Source: Halomonas sp. TD01 (lineage in GTDB: Bacteria > Pseudomonadota > Gammaproteobacteria > Pseudomonadales > Halomonadaceae). Taken from it: a DNA stretch of 64,000 bases. Shown here piece after piece: positions 32,087 through 41,802 of the stretch. The stretch's first letter is position 1. Every line of letters starts with the position of its first letter. Position numbers and translations under genes: made by a program. The stretch is taken from NCBI RefSeq assembly GCF_923868895.1, contig NZ_OV350343.1, positions 2,418,001 through 2,482,000 on the forward strand, read 5' to 3'. The notes beneath the pieces were generated by a model. That model was not told the origin of the DNA. It made no database searches and saw only the letters and a list, made by a program, of their open reading frames with translations.

Positions 32087-35000
32087 ACCGTCGCTTCCTG
32101 TGCGGGGCTTGAAAACGATGCGCCTGCAAACAGGCTATCCAGTGCTTCGATCAGTTCAACCGGGGCGGGCTCGGAAAATACCCCGCGCCCTGGGCTGCGG
32201 CTGCCGCGTAGAAATACCGTCATTGAGCCACCCAAGTGCTGGTGCGGGTCGTAGTTGGGCAGGCGCGCTTTTAGCAGCCGGTGCATAGCCAGCAGGTAAA
32301 GCGCGGCCTGGAGGTCGTAGCGCTTGGCCAGCAGCGCATGGCGCAAGGCGTCCGGTTCGTAATCGCTATCACTGGGCCCTAAATAGTTCGATTTCCAGTC
32401 CAGCACGTAAAAGCGCCCTTGGTGCTCGAAGGCTAAATCGATAAAGCCTTTCAGCATGCCGTTTAGGGTATCGGCATCCAGCGCTGGGCGCTCAACCCCT
32501 GGCAGTAAGTGCTTGCTTACCAGGGCATCAATCGCCTGGGTGTTGACCCGTTTGGCGGCTAGCCAGAACTCTAGTTCCACTTGGTAGCTGCTGAGTTCGG
32601 TCAGTGTGACGCTTTGTTGGTTTGGCGCGGCCAGCGGTAACGGTGTGGTGAGTAGCGCTGAAAGCCAGCCTGCTAGCGGTTCCTGCCATGCTTGCCAGCC
32701 GCGCAGCTGTACGCGCCGCCATAGCATATCGTTGAGTGAATCTTGATCGTTAGCAGCGGCTGCAAAGCCTTGCCTGCCTGCCCATTCCAGTAAGCCATGC
32801 AAAAATGTTCCCGGCCCTGGGCCTCTGGGAAATTTATGCAGATGAAATGTTTCCTGCTGGGCCAGCTGGGATAGTTCCTGCGGCTCATCCAATACTTCAA
32901 ACGCGGTAGCTTCCTGGGCGGTGGTCGGCTCCAGTGGCGTGGCCGTGGGGGCGGTGAGCGTGCCGGAAAGGCGCAGCGCCGAGTAGCTGGCAATCCACCA
33001 GTGTTCCTTGGCCGGGCGCGTGGGCGTGCGGGCGTGCCCAAGCGTGGCGCTTTGTTCGGCGCTTTGTGCAGAGAGTGCAAGGCGCTGGGCAGTGGGTGCC
33101 GGTGGCTCGTTGACAGCAATCTCGCTGCCTTGTGCCAGCGCTTCCAGCGCGGTGGTTAGCTCCGCCGGTACAAGCGTTTTTCCGCCGCTAATCAGGTAGC
33201 CGAGGGCGCTATTTTCTAACCCCTGAAGTGGGGCTAGCCCCAGCCAAGTCGCGTGGCGGGCGCGGGTTAGCGCCACATAAAGCTTGCGCAGGTCTTCCCC
33301 TAAACGTTCGCGGTCGGCGGTAGCCAGCGTTTCTTCATCGGCGCTTAGGCTGAGCTGAAGATTGCCTTGGGCGTCGTGCCAGCGCAGCGGTATGTCTTTA
33401 TCGCTCACTGGGCGGTGGTTGGCGATAAACGGCAGGAATACCAGCGGGTACTCAAGGCCTTTGGATTTGTGGATGGTGACCACCTTGACCAAATCCGCGT
33501 CGCTTTCCAGGCGCAACTTGTGGCTGTCGCCGTGGCCTTCCGGGTCGGCAATGGATTCATACAGAAAGCGAATCAGCGCGTGTTCGCCGTCCAGTTCAGC
33601 GCTGGCTTGCTGCAGCAGTTCGCCTAAGTGCAGCAGGTCGGTGAGCAAGCGCTCACCCTCTTCGAATTCCCCCAGTAGGCGGGCGGGAATGTCGAAATCC
33701 ACCATCATGCGGCGTACCAGGGGCAGCACACCCTGGCGCTGCCATAGGCGATGGTAGTGGCTGAATTGCTCCACCCGCGCTTCCCAGGCCAGTTCGTTTT
33801 GTTGCAGGTGATCAAGGTCGGCTAGGCTTAGCCCCAATACTGGCGTGGCCAAGGCGGCTCGCAGATGGGCTTCGGCTTGGCGGGAACTGGCTAACGGCTC
33901 GGCGCAGGCGCGCAGCCAGCGTTCTACCTGCTTGGCCATGGGCGAGCTGAACACCTTGTCGTGGTCGGAAAGGTAAACACTCTTTACTCCACGGCTGGCC
34001 AGCGCTAAGCGAATGGCACGGGCTTCCTGCAGGCCGTTGACCAGTACTGCCATATCGGAAGGTTTTAGCGGGCTTAGGTCATCGCCTTTCTGAAAACCGC
34101 TTTTGCCTTCTTTATTGCCGCTTTGGCCTGCCGTGAGCAATTCCACCATATAAGAGGCGCAGCGTTCGGCCATCTCGGTCTGGTAGGCGGTTTTGGAAAG
34201 TGGTTCTTCGCTTGTTAACGGCCAAAGTGTCATGGCGGGCAGCGGCTTACCTTGGTGCACCAATTGTTCGTCGCGGCCTTTGGCATTTACCGATAAGAAC
34301 GGCAGCGGGTTTTCGCCACCGTCTTCGCGAAATAGAAACGCCCCAGCCGGGTGCTGGTCGGCGTAGTGGAAGCAGTGATTGACGGCTCCCACCATGGCGC
34401 GGCTGGAGCGGAAGTTGGTGCCTAGCGTGACGTGGCGGCCGGCGGTGTCTTGGCGAGCCTGCAGGTAGGTGAAGATATCCGCGCCGCGAAAGGCGTAGAT
34501 GGCCTGCTTGGGGTCGCCGATCAGTAGCATGGCGGCGTCGCGGCGTGGGTTGGCGACGTCATAGACCGCGTTAAAAATGCGGTACTGAATCGGGTCGGTG
34601 TCCTGGAACTCATCAATCAGCGCGACGGGGAACTGGCGCAGAATCTGCGCTGCCAGGGCATCTTTGTTGGGGCCTTGCAGGGCGCGGTCTAAATGGGTGA
34701 GCAGGTCGTTGGGGCCCATCTCGGCACGGCGTTCTTGCTCCCGCTCCATACGCACTTTGCACCACTGCACGGCGTGAATCAACAGGTCGTTGCGCGGTTC
34801 GGGCAAGGCGTTGAGGGCGGCGGGCAGTGCCTCAAACGCCCCAAACGCTGGGTGGTTCGGTGGCTCTCCGTTCCAGATTTCAGCAATGCCCGCCGGTGTC
34901 AGTCGCTTCCATGCAGTGGCCTTCTTATCCATATCAGGACTGACAAGGTCGCTTTCCGCCCATTGCTGAATTTTATCCAGCCATTTTCCTCGATGATCTT

Positions 35001-35814
35001 TGCGCATTTTGCCAGGGGCAAAGTGCTTGGCTGTTTGGCCATCGTCAAAAAGCTGCCGTAGTTCATGTACCCACGCTCGCCAAGGAGCTTTTAGTTCTTC
35101 AAGGCGTGCGCTGCGTTCGGCGTCGGCAGCGCTTAATGTGTCGGCTGGCGCGGGGCGTTGGCTGCCGAGTGCGTCGCTTTCGTGGAGCAACTTGCGTACA
35201 TCTTCGTGGAGTTTATCCGGCGATTTCCAGTATCTGGTAATGCTGCCCAGGGCGTCGGCATCCAGTGGGTAGTAGAAGGTGCGCCAGTAGTCGCGCACCA
35301 CTTCTTGTTCCAGTTCGCGCTGGTCGTTTTCCAGGTTGAGCGAGAACAGGCTGCCACTATCAAAGGCGTGTTCGCGCAGCATGCGATAGCACCAGCTGTG
35401 GATGGTGGAAACCGCGGCTTCGTCCATCCATTCGGCGGCTAGCTCCAGGCGGCGAGCGCAGGCGGGCCAAGTGGCCTCGGGGTATTGGCTGCGCAGTTGG
35501 ATGAGCAAGGAATCCGAACCAGCATCATCAGTGGCCCTAAATACCGCTGCAGCTTCCACCAGCCGGTGGCGAATGCGTTCGCGCAGTTCCTGGGTGGCGG
35601 CATTGGTGAAGGTGACTACCAGAATTTCCGGCGGGGTGAGCGGGCGTACAAAGGCGCTGTCGTCTTCGCTGTGCTGCCCGCCCAGCACCAGGCGCACGTA
35701 GAGCAGCGCGATGGTAAAGGTTTTGCCCGTGCCCGCACTGGCTTCAATCAGGCGGCTGCCGTGAAGCGGTAGCGTAAGAGGGTTAAGCGGCATTGGAGAG
35801 GCGTTCTGGCTCAT
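32083..35814 (-). CDS. recB: exodeoxyribonuclease V, RecB (beta) subunit
   Basis: RecB is the 3'-5' helicase and nuclease of RecBCD. The 1243-residue protein has EASAGTGKTFT (residues 24-34, Walker A), IDEFQDTDPIQYRIF (motif II), LGTNFRSS, VKVVTIHKSKGLEYP, and LRKLYVALTRARH (motif VI). The C-terminal nuclease domain is intact: GTFLHGLLEW and the active-site FYVLDWKSNYLG (Asp and Lys). The ATG overlaps the recC stop by 4 bp. It is in the normal size range for the family. Confidence 0.96.
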   Translation of the reverse strand: MSQNASPMPLNPLTLPLHGSRLIEASAGTGKTFTIALLYVRLVLGGQHSEDDSAFVRPLTPPEILVVTFTNAATQELRERIRHRLVEAAAVFRATDDAGSDSLLIQLRSQYPEATWPACARRLELAAEWMDEAAVSTIHSWCYRMLREHAFDSGSLFSLNLENDQRELEQEVVRDYWRTFYYPLDADALGSITRYWKSPDKLHEDVRKLLHESDALGSQRPAPADTLSAADAERSARLEELKAPWRAWVHELRQLFDDGQTAKHFAPGKMRKDHRGKWLDKIQQWAESDLVSPDMDKKATAWKRLTPAGIAEIWNGEPPNHPAFGAFEALPAALNALPEPRNDLLIHAVQWCKVRMEREQERRAEMGPNDLLTHLDRALQGPNKDALAAQILRQFPVALIDEFQDTDPIQYRIFNAVYDVANPRRDAAMLLIGDPKQAIYAFRGADIFTYLQARQDTAGRHVTLGTNFRSSRAMVGAVNHCFHYADQHPAGAFLFREDGGENPLPFLSVNAKGRDEQLVHQGKPLPAMTLWPLTSEEPLSKTAYQTEMAERCASYMVELLTAGQSGNKEGKSGFQKGDDLSPLKPSDMAVLVNGLQEARAIRLALASRGVKSVYLSDHDKVFSSPMAKQVERWLRACAEPLASSRQAEAHLRAALATPVLGLSLADLDHLQQNELAWEARVEQFSHYHRLWQRQGVLPLVRRMMVDFDIPARLLGEFEEGERLLTDLLHLGELLQQASAELDGEHALIRFLYESIADPEGHGDSHKLRLESDADLVKVVTIHKSKGLEYPLVFLPFIANHRPVSDKDIPLRWHDAQGNLQLSLSADEETLATADRERLGEDLRKLYVALTRARHATWLGLAPLQGLENSALGYLISGGKTLVPAELTTALEALAQGSEIAVNEPPAPTAQRLALSAQSAEQSATLGHARTPTRPAKEHWWIASYSALRLSGTLTAPTATPLEPTTAQEATAFEVLDEPQELSQLAQQETFHLHKFPRGPGPGTFLHGLLEWAGRQGFAAAANDQDSLNDMLWRRVQLRGWQAWQEPLAGWLSALLTTPLPLAAPNQQSVTLTELSSYQVELEFWLAAKRVNTQAIDALVSKHLLPGVERPALDADTLNGMLKGFIDLAFEHQGRFYVLDWKSNYLGPSDSDYEPDALRHALLAKRYDLQAALYLLAMHRLLKARLPNYDPHQHLGGSMTVFLRGSRSPGRGVFSEPAPVELIEALDSLFAGASFSSPAQEATV

Positions 35815-38800
35815 TGGGCAGCTCCTTTTTTACCGCTTGAGGCTTTTGTAGTGTCTGGCTTTTTCACGGTCTTGAACAGCGGCGCATAAAGCGCTTCCGT
35901 CAGCGTGGCGAAGGTGTGTGTTTGGCCATTATAAGATGCTTCGATGCGGTCGAAAAATAGCCGCTCGAAGCGGGGCCATTGGTGGCCGAGATAAGGGCTC
36001 TGATCGGCTTCGCCAGTGGTTTTGTAACCGCTTTCATAGACTTTTTCGGCCGCGGCGTAGGCGTCGCTTTCCCTGCCTTTTTCAATCGCAATGTCAGGTG
36101 TGCCCAGTTTTGTTAGCCAAGCAAAGGCGGCTTGGGGGGCCAGCGGTAATGGCACTTCTAAGCCGTGTTGCCAGGCGCTTAACTGGGTTTCCAGGTGCGT
36201 GCGGGCGGTGTCGGCAGCGATAGGTTCCAGGGTGATGTTGCCCGCTTTGGAGAGCAGTTGCGTGGTCATCGGACCGCTGAGGTTACCCGCGAGGTGGGCA
36301 ACCCAGTGGCGCAGCAGCAGATGCCACTGGTACTTGCCGTTCTTGACCAGGCTGCTGCTGAGTAATAAAAGGCGGCAGCGGTTGCCCGCCTCATCCTGGC
36401 GTAGCTCGCCCAGCCAATCTTCCAGCGTAATACCGTTACTACCTTCCAGGTGAATGGCTGCTGGGTCACCTAGCGCAATCGGCCAAGCGCCCAGGGCTTC
36501 TTCGTAGTCGCTGAACAGGGCTTCCATGGGTTCTGCTAAGGCATCGCGCATGCGCTCGCCAAAGGCACCCATGGCCAATACGCCTTGGCCCTGAAAACGC
36601 TCAAGGGCTGCGTGCAGTGCTTCAATGCGTGGCTCGCCGCGGTCAATGGCGTGGCGCTGGGCGGCGATCAGTTGGTCTTGCAACTGCCAGTTTTGCAGGC
36701 CATCCAGGGCGAACGGTTCTTCGTCCAGCTCGGCAATCGCTTCCTGCTCGAAATATACTCCCAGCCGGGTATTGAAGAAGGCGCGTACTGGCTCGCGCAG
36801 GAATTGGCCTAACTGGCCAAGCGTCAGGCTGGTGGGGATGTTTTCCGGTGGGGGAAGTGAGGATTGGGCAGCTTGAGGCGTGCGCGGTGCGTGTACCTCG
36901 CGCCATTCATGTGCATAGGTAAACAGTCGCGAGACTTGCGGGTTGCTAGCAAAATAAGCGCGGCTAAACGGCTGCAGCGGGTGCTCTGTGGTTAGCGCTT
37001 CCAGCAGTGGCGTGCCGTTCTTGATCTGCCAGCCTGCTTCCAGATGGTCACGGAGTTGGCCGACCAGTACCGAAGGCGGTAGCGGTGTGTTGTCGATTTG
37101 GCTTCTGCCGACCCAGCTTATGTAGAGCTGGTCGCGGGCGGAGAGCAGCGCTTCCAAAAACAGATAGCGGTCATCTTCCCGGCGAGAGCGGTCACCGGGG
37201 CGGTAGTCACTACCCATCAAATCAAAATCTAGCGGTGGCTGAGAGCGGGGGTACTCTCCGTCGTTCATGCCCAGCAGGCACACGCGCTTAAACGGAATGG
37301 CGCGCATGGGCATTAGCGTGGCGAAGTTGACCGCACCGGCTAGAAAGCGCTGGGAAAGGCTGTGTTCATCAATCTGTGCCAGCCAGTGTTCGCGCACCAT
37401 GGAGAGCGGCAGCGGTTCGTTTAACTGGGCTTCCTCGCTGCTTTCCAGCATTTGCTGCAAACCGTTTTCCAGCTTGGTGAGCATTACGCTTTCTTGGGCC
37501 TCGTCAGTCAGGAAGAAGGTTTCCAGCAGCGTGCGTAGTCGCGCTACCCAGTTGGCCGCATCGGTGGGCTGGCAGAAGGTTTCCCAGGTTTCTTCGAGCT
37601 TTTCCAACAAGGTGGCTAACGGCCCGGCAAGGCCCGCTTCCAGCCCGCCGATATCGTCAAACGGCTCGATTCCTTGCCAAGCGTGGCCTTTGCCCACGGT
37701 GTAGCCGAGCAGCAAGCGGCGCAGGCCAAACGCCCAGGTGTTTTGGCTTAACCCGCCGGGTAGCTCAAGTGTCTGGCGCTGCTTGGCATTCAGCCCCCAA
37801 CGAATGCCTGCACCCTCCATCCAGCGCTCGAGTACCGGTAGGTCGCGCTCTTCCAGTCCAAAGCGCTGGCACAGAGCGGGTACATCGAGCAGATCCAGTA
37901 AGTCGCTGACCGAAAGACGCAGCTCAGGTAGGCGCAGCAGCTTTTCCAGGGCAATCATTAGTGGCAGGCGGTGGCGACTGGCTTGGTCGGAAAGCGTATA
38001 GGGAATATGCCGTGGGTCGTCACTTGGTAGTTGGCCAAACACTGCGGCGATATGCGGCGCGTAGCGGTCGATATCTGGCACCATGACGATGATATCCCGC
38101 GGGCGAAGGTCAGGGTCGGCACTGAAGGCGGCCAGCAACTGGTCGTGAAGAATCTCAACTTCCCGCTGAGGGCCGTGGGCAATATGAAACACCATGGAGT
38201 CATCTGCCGAACTTAGCGCGGGCCAGTGAGTTTGGGTTTCCGCCACGGGGCGCAGTTCGCGAATATCATCTTGCAGTTGGCTGAGCAGGCAGTCGCGATC
38301 AACACCGTTAAACGGCTCAAACATATCAATACGCAGCGCCTGCTGCTCAAACAAGGTTTGATAATTGCCCGAATCGTCGTGTTCATCCAGCAGGCGCAGG
38401 TAGTCGCGGCCCTGCTTGCCCCAGGCGGCGAGTAGCGGCTGGGCGTGCAGATGCAGGGCATCGTCGGCGTCGCCAGTGCCCAGCACATCTAGTGCTTCGG
38501 GCATGCCGGTTTTGCGCCGCTGACGGTAGCGGTTGGCGCGCAGTAAATCTTTATGCTCGATGATATCCGCCCAGTAGAACTGGCAGGGGTTGTGGACACA
38601 CAGCACGATTTGGCAGCAGCGAGAGAGTGCTGCCAGCGCTTCCAGGGTTTGTTGGGGCAGCGATGAAATACCAAAAATAATCAGCCGCCTAGGCAGGCCG
38701 CGTGGGCAGGGCTGGCCTTCCAGCTGTTCAGAGGCTGTTAAAAAGCGCCGATGCACCTGGGCGCGGCTACTGTTGAGGCCTGCATCGCCTTGGGTGGCGG

Positions 38801-39443
38801 CGACATCCTCACGCAGAATGCGCCATAGCGCAGGCTGCCAGCGCTGGTGCTCTTCCAGCGGGCGGGGTTCTCCCCGAGCGGTAATCAGCACGTCGTCACC
38901 GTTGGCCCAGGCATCCAGCCAGTCGGCGCGGTAGACCTGATACTGGTCGAATAAATCCGCCAGCCGCTCGGCTAGTTGGTAGTGCTTGCGCTGGTCGCGT
39001 TCGACTTCTAAAAACTGGGCCAGCGGCGCGAACACTTCCTGCCCCGCTAGTGTGGGCAGCAGGCGCAGTAGTCGCCATACCAAGCGCGATTTATCAAACG
39101 GCGAGGTTTCTGGCACCGCGTCGCCGTCCTGGTCAACGTGGGTGAGCACCGTGCGGTAGGCCTGCCATAAAAACCGCGCAGGCAGCATGACATCCAGCGC
39201 GGCGGCGATGCCCGCACCACCATTTTCCGGGTCTTCCGCCAACGCCAGCTTTAACCACTGCCCAATGCCGTTGCTCTGCACCAGAATAGTCTCGTTTTCC
39301 AGCGGCCCCAACGGGTGCAAGCGCATCCATTGCACCGCCAGCCCGCGCAAGTCTTCCAGACGGTTAGCGTGCACCACCATAAAGCCAGGAGTAAGCGACG
39401 TTGGCGAGAACGGTGTTGGTGAGCAGTGTGAATTGGCAGACAT
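35811..39443 (-). CDS. recC: exodeoxyribonuclease V, RecC (gamma) subunit
   Basis: RecC carries the inactive helicase-like domains that recognise Chi and holds RecB and RecD together. The 1210-residue protein has the family N-terminus (MVVHANRLEDLRGLAVQW, then ILVQSNGIGQWLKLALAE), the inner RRLIIFGISSLPQQTLEAL, RDIIVMVPDIDRYAPHI, ACLLGMNDGEYPR-type segment KRVCLLGMNDGEYPRS, and YLFLEALLSARDQLYISWVG. The start at 39443 is chosen with AAGGA about 10 nt upstream; the frame extends 10 codons further. It is the first gene of the recCBD operon, divergent from ilvD. Confidence 0.95.
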   Translation of the reverse strand: MSANSHCSPTPFSPTSLTPGFMVVHANRLEDLRGLAVQWMRLHPLGPLENETILVQSNGIGQWLKLALAEDPENGGAGIAAALDVMLPARFLWQAYRTVLTHVDQDGDAVPETSPFDKSRLVWRLLRLLPTLAGQEVFAPLAQFLEVERDQRKHYQLAERLADLFDQYQVYRADWLDAWANGDDVLITARGEPRPLEEHQRWQPALWRILREDVAATQGDAGLNSSRAQVHRRFLTASEQLEGQPCPRGLPRRLIIFGISSLPQQTLEALAALSRCCQIVLCVHNPCQFYWADIIEHKDLLRANRYRQRRKTGMPEALDVLGTGDADDALHLHAQPLLAAWGKQGRDYLRLLDEHDDSGNYQTLFEQQALRIDMFEPFNGVDRDCLLSQLQDDIRELRPVAETQTHWPALSSADDSMVFHIAHGPQREVEILHDQLLAAFSADPDLRPRDIIVMVPDIDRYAPHIAAVFGQLPSDDPRHIPYTLSDQASRHRLPLMIALEKLLRLPELRLSVSDLLDLLDVPALCQRFGLEERDLPVLERWMEGAGIRWGLNAKQRQTLELPGGLSQNTWAFGLRRLLLGYTVGKGHAWQGIEPFDDIGGLEAGLAGPLATLLEKLEETWETFCQPTDAANWVARLRTLLETFFLTDEAQESVMLTKLENGLQQMLESSEEAQLNEPLPLSMVREHWLAQIDEHSLSQRFLAGAVNFATLMPMRAIPFKRVCLLGMNDGEYPRSQPPLDFDLMGSDYRPGDRSRREDDRYLFLEALLSARDQLYISWVGRSQIDNTPLPPSVLVGQLRDHLEAGWQIKNGTPLLEALTTEHPLQPFSRAYFASNPQVSRLFTYAHEWREVHAPRTPQAAQSSLPPPENIPTSLTLGQLGQFLREPVRAFFNTRLGVYFEQEAIAELDEEPFALDGLQNWQLQDQLIAAQRHAIDRGEPRIEALHAALERFQGQGVLAMGAFGERMRDALAEPMEALFSDYEEALGAWPIALGDPAAIHLEGSNGITLEDWLGELRQDEAGNRCRLLLLSSSLVKNGKYQWHLLLRHWVAHLAGNLSGPMTTQLLSKAGNITLEPIAADTARTHLETQLSAWQHGLEVPLPLAPQAAFAWLTKLGTPDIAIEKGRESDAYAAAEKVYESGYKTTGEADQSPYLGHQWPRFERLFFDRIEASYNGQTHTFATLTEALYAPLFKTVKKPDTTKASSGKKGAAQ

Positions 39444-39595
39444 GCGGTGGTGTTCCTTCACGGCATTAGGCATTGGGAATAGCGCGTAGCGCTATGGTGC
39501 CATAAGTTAAGTGTCTTGCGGGATGCGCGTTATATCGCCAAGCTATGCGGATACCGTGCGTAAAGCGATGTGAGTCAAGCAAAGAGGAATTCCCC

Positions 39596-41272
39596 ATGAC
39601 CGAGCCTACTAATAATACCCGCCGCCATTCAGCCCAGGTGGTGGACGGCCCTGGCAAGGCGGCCAGCCGCGCGATGCTGCGGGCGGTGGGGTTTAATGAT
39701 GATGACTTTACCAAGCCCCAGGTGGGCGTTGCCTCTACCTGGAGCATGGTGACCCCGTGCAATAGCCACATTGGTGAGTTGGCAGAGTTCGCCCGTGACG
39801 GTGCCGATGCGGCGGGTGGTAAAGGGGTTATCTTTAATACCATCACTATTTCTGATGGCATCGCCAACGGGACCGAAGGCATGAAGTACTCGCTGGTTTC
39901 CCGCGAAGTGATTGCGGACTCCATTGAAACCGTGGCGGGCTGCGAAGGCTTTGATGGACTGGTGGCTATTGGCGGCTGTGACAAAAATATGCCGGGTTGT
40001 GTGATGGGCTTGGCGCGTCTGAATCGCCCCAGCGTGTTTGTGTATGGTGGCACCATTATGCCCGGTAAAGGCCATACCGATATCGTCTCGGTATTTGAGG
40101 CGATGGGTGCGCACTCCCGTGGTGATATCGATCTGATCGAGCTCAAAAACATCGAAGAAACCGCCATCCCTGGCCCGGGTTCCTGTGGCGGTATGTATAC
40201 CGCGAATACCATGGCGTCTGCTATTGAGGCGTTGGGCATGAGCCTGCCGGGCAGTTCGGCGCAGAACGCCATTTCCCAAGAAAAGCGCGACGACTGTAAA
40301 GCGGCAGGCGAGGCTGTGCTGGCGCTGCTGGCTAGTGATATCAAACCTTCAGACATTATGACCCGCGAAGCGTTTGAGAATGCGGTTACCGTGGTGATTG
40401 CATTGGGTGGTTCTACTAACGCGGTGCTTCACTTGATAGGCATGGCGCGCACCATTGGTGTTGAACTGACCCTTGCCGACTTTACTGAGATCGGTAAGCG
40501 TGTCCCGGTGCTCGCCGACTTACGCCCCAGCGGCCACTATATGATGAGCGAGCTGGTGGCGATTGGCGGAATTCAGCCGCTGATGAAAATCCTGCTGGAT
40601 GCCAGGCTACTGCACGGCGACTGCTTAACGGTGACGGGTAAAACGCTGGCCGAAAACTTAGCAGATGTTGAACCGTATCCCATTGATCAGCAGATTATTG
40701 CGCCGCTGGGCAACCCGCTTAAAGCCGAAAGCCACCTGCGTATTCTGTTTGGTAACCTGGCACCGGAAGGTGCAGTGGCCAAAATTACTGGTAAGGAAGG
40801 GACGCGTTTTAGCGGTTCGGCGCGGGTGTTCGGCTCTGAAGAAGAGGCCCAGGCGCGCATTAACGACGGTACCGTGGTGGCGGGCGATGTCGTGGTGATT
40901 CGCTATGAAGGCCCGAAAGGCGGCCCTGGCATGCGCGAAATGCTCACGCCAACGTCTGCGATTATGGGGCGTGGTTTGGGTAATGATGTGGCGCTGATTA
41001 CCGATGGGCGTTTCTCCGGCGGCAGCCATGGCTTTGTGGTAGGCCATGTATCGCCGGAAGCCTTTGATGGTGGCCCGCTGGCGCTGGTTCAGGACGGCGA
41101 TGCCATTACCATTGATGCAGAAGCCGACACCATTGAGGTGGACATCAGCGATGAAGAAATGATGCGTCGCCGTGCCGCTTGGGAGCAGCCAGAACCGCGC
41201 TACCGCAAAGGCGTGCTAGCGAAGTATGCCAAGTTGGTCAGTTCTGCCAGTACCGGCGCCGTTACTGATTAA
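39596..41272 (+). CDS. ilvD: dihydroxy-acid dehydratase
   Basis: IlvD makes 2-keto acids of valine and isoleucine biosynthesis from dihydroxy acids. The 558-residue protein has the three cluster-binding Cys regions TPCNSHIG (about 55), [10 protein letters not shown] (about 122) and [14 protein letters not shown] (about 195), and the C-terminal [14 protein letters not shown] and GHVSPEA. The length of about 560 aa fits the shorter [2Fe-2S]-type enzymes rather than the 616-residue E. coli form. AGAGG precedes the ATG at 39596; the frame opens at 39545 without support. It is divergent from recC and no other ilv gene is adjacent. Confidence 0.95.
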   Translation: MTEPTNNTRRHSAQVVDGPGKAASRAMLRAVGFNDDDFTKPQVGVASTWSMVTPCNSHIGELAEFARDGADAAGGKGVIFNTITISDGIANGTEGMKYSLVSREVIADSIETVAGCEGFDGLVAIGGCDKNMPGCVMGLARLNRPSVFVYGGTIMPGKGHTDIVSVFEAMGAHSRGDIDLIELKNIEETAIPGPGSCGGMYTANTMASAIEALGMSLPGSSAQNAISQEKRDDCKAAGEAVLALLASDIKPSDIMTREAFENAVTVVIALGGSTNAVLHLIGMARTIGVELTLADFTEIGKRVPVLADLRPSGHYMMSELVAIGGIQPLMKILLDARLLHGDCLTVTGKTLAENLADVEPYPIDQQIIAPLGNPLKAESHLRILFGNLAPEGAVAKITGKEGTRFSGSARVFGSEEEAQARINDGTVVAGDVVVIRYEGPKGGPGMREMLTPTSAIMGRGLGNDVALITDGRFSGGSHGFVVGHVSPEAFDGGPLALVQDGDAITIDAEADTIEVDISDEEMMRRRAAWEQPEPRYRKGVLAKYAKLVSSASTGAVTD

Positions 41273-41305
41273 CGCACGTCGCTATAGAGGTGGCTGGCTC
41301 AATTT

Positions 41306-41408
41306 GCGGGTGCCTCATTCGCTCGTCCCTCGCGAGATTCGTTACGCCGCACTACAAAATATGCATTGATTAAGTTTTGTAGCGCGGCGTCAGCGTTAGC
41401 GCACCCGC
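41306..41408 (+). repeat. dispersed palindromic repeat, array copy 1
   Basis: This 103-bp unit is bounded by GCGGGTGC and GCACCCGC. It holds a 14-bp arm pair with one mismatch (GCCGCACTACAAAA / TTTTGTAGCGCGGC) around the loop TATGCATTGATTAAG. Its left part differs from copies 2 and 3 and is closer to the single copy at 10 kb, so this is probably the founder of the array. Confidence 0.9.
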
Positions 41409-41452
41409 GATGGCGTGGTTAGTTAGCGGCTTGGCATCTTCCGTCGCCTCCC

Positions 41453-41555
41453 GCGGGTTCCTTATTTGCTCATGCCTCGCAAGATTCGTTACGCCGCACT
41501 ACAAAATATGCATTGATTAAGTTTTGTAGCGCGGCGTCAGCGTTAGCGCACCCGC
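41453..41555 (+). repeat. dispersed palindromic repeat, array copy 2
   Basis: It is offset by exactly 147 bp from copy 1. The intervening spacer (41409-41452) recurs between copies 2 and 3 with a single visible change, so the duplicated unit is repeat plus spacer. Confidence 0.9.
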
Positions 41556-41599
41556 GAGGGCGTGGTTAGTTAGCGGCTTGGCATCTTCCGTCGCCTCCC

Positions 41600-41702
41600 G
41601 CGGGTTCCTTATTTGCTCATGCCTCGCAAGATTCGTTACGCCGCACTACAAAATATGCATTGATTAGGTTTTGTAGCGCGGCGTAAGCGTTAGCGCACCC
41701 GC
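41600..41702 (+). repeat. dispersed palindromic repeat, array copy 3
   Basis: It is offset by 147 bp from copy 2 and nearly identical; the loop has one change (TTAGG for TTAAG) and the right arm reads GCGTAAGC. After it comes unique sequence leading to chrA. Confidence 0.9.
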
Positions 41703-41802
41703 GAGGGCGGCTTATCCGGCTGAGTGATGGTGCACATTGTCATCACCGTGTCAGTTTTAATCGTTATGTTGGACCCTTTATTCACACGGGGAATCTTACG
41801 CT

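Noticed and set aside
39466..40356. Long minus-strand frames opposite ilvD (about 296 and 216 codons)
   Set aside because: They are antisense shadows of ilvD caused by its GC-rich third positions and have no start signal or family.
41306..41702. Regular repeats that could be taken for a CRISPR array
   Set aside because: The period is 147 bp, the repeats are over 100 bp and the spacers are near-identical to each other. No cas gene is nearby.
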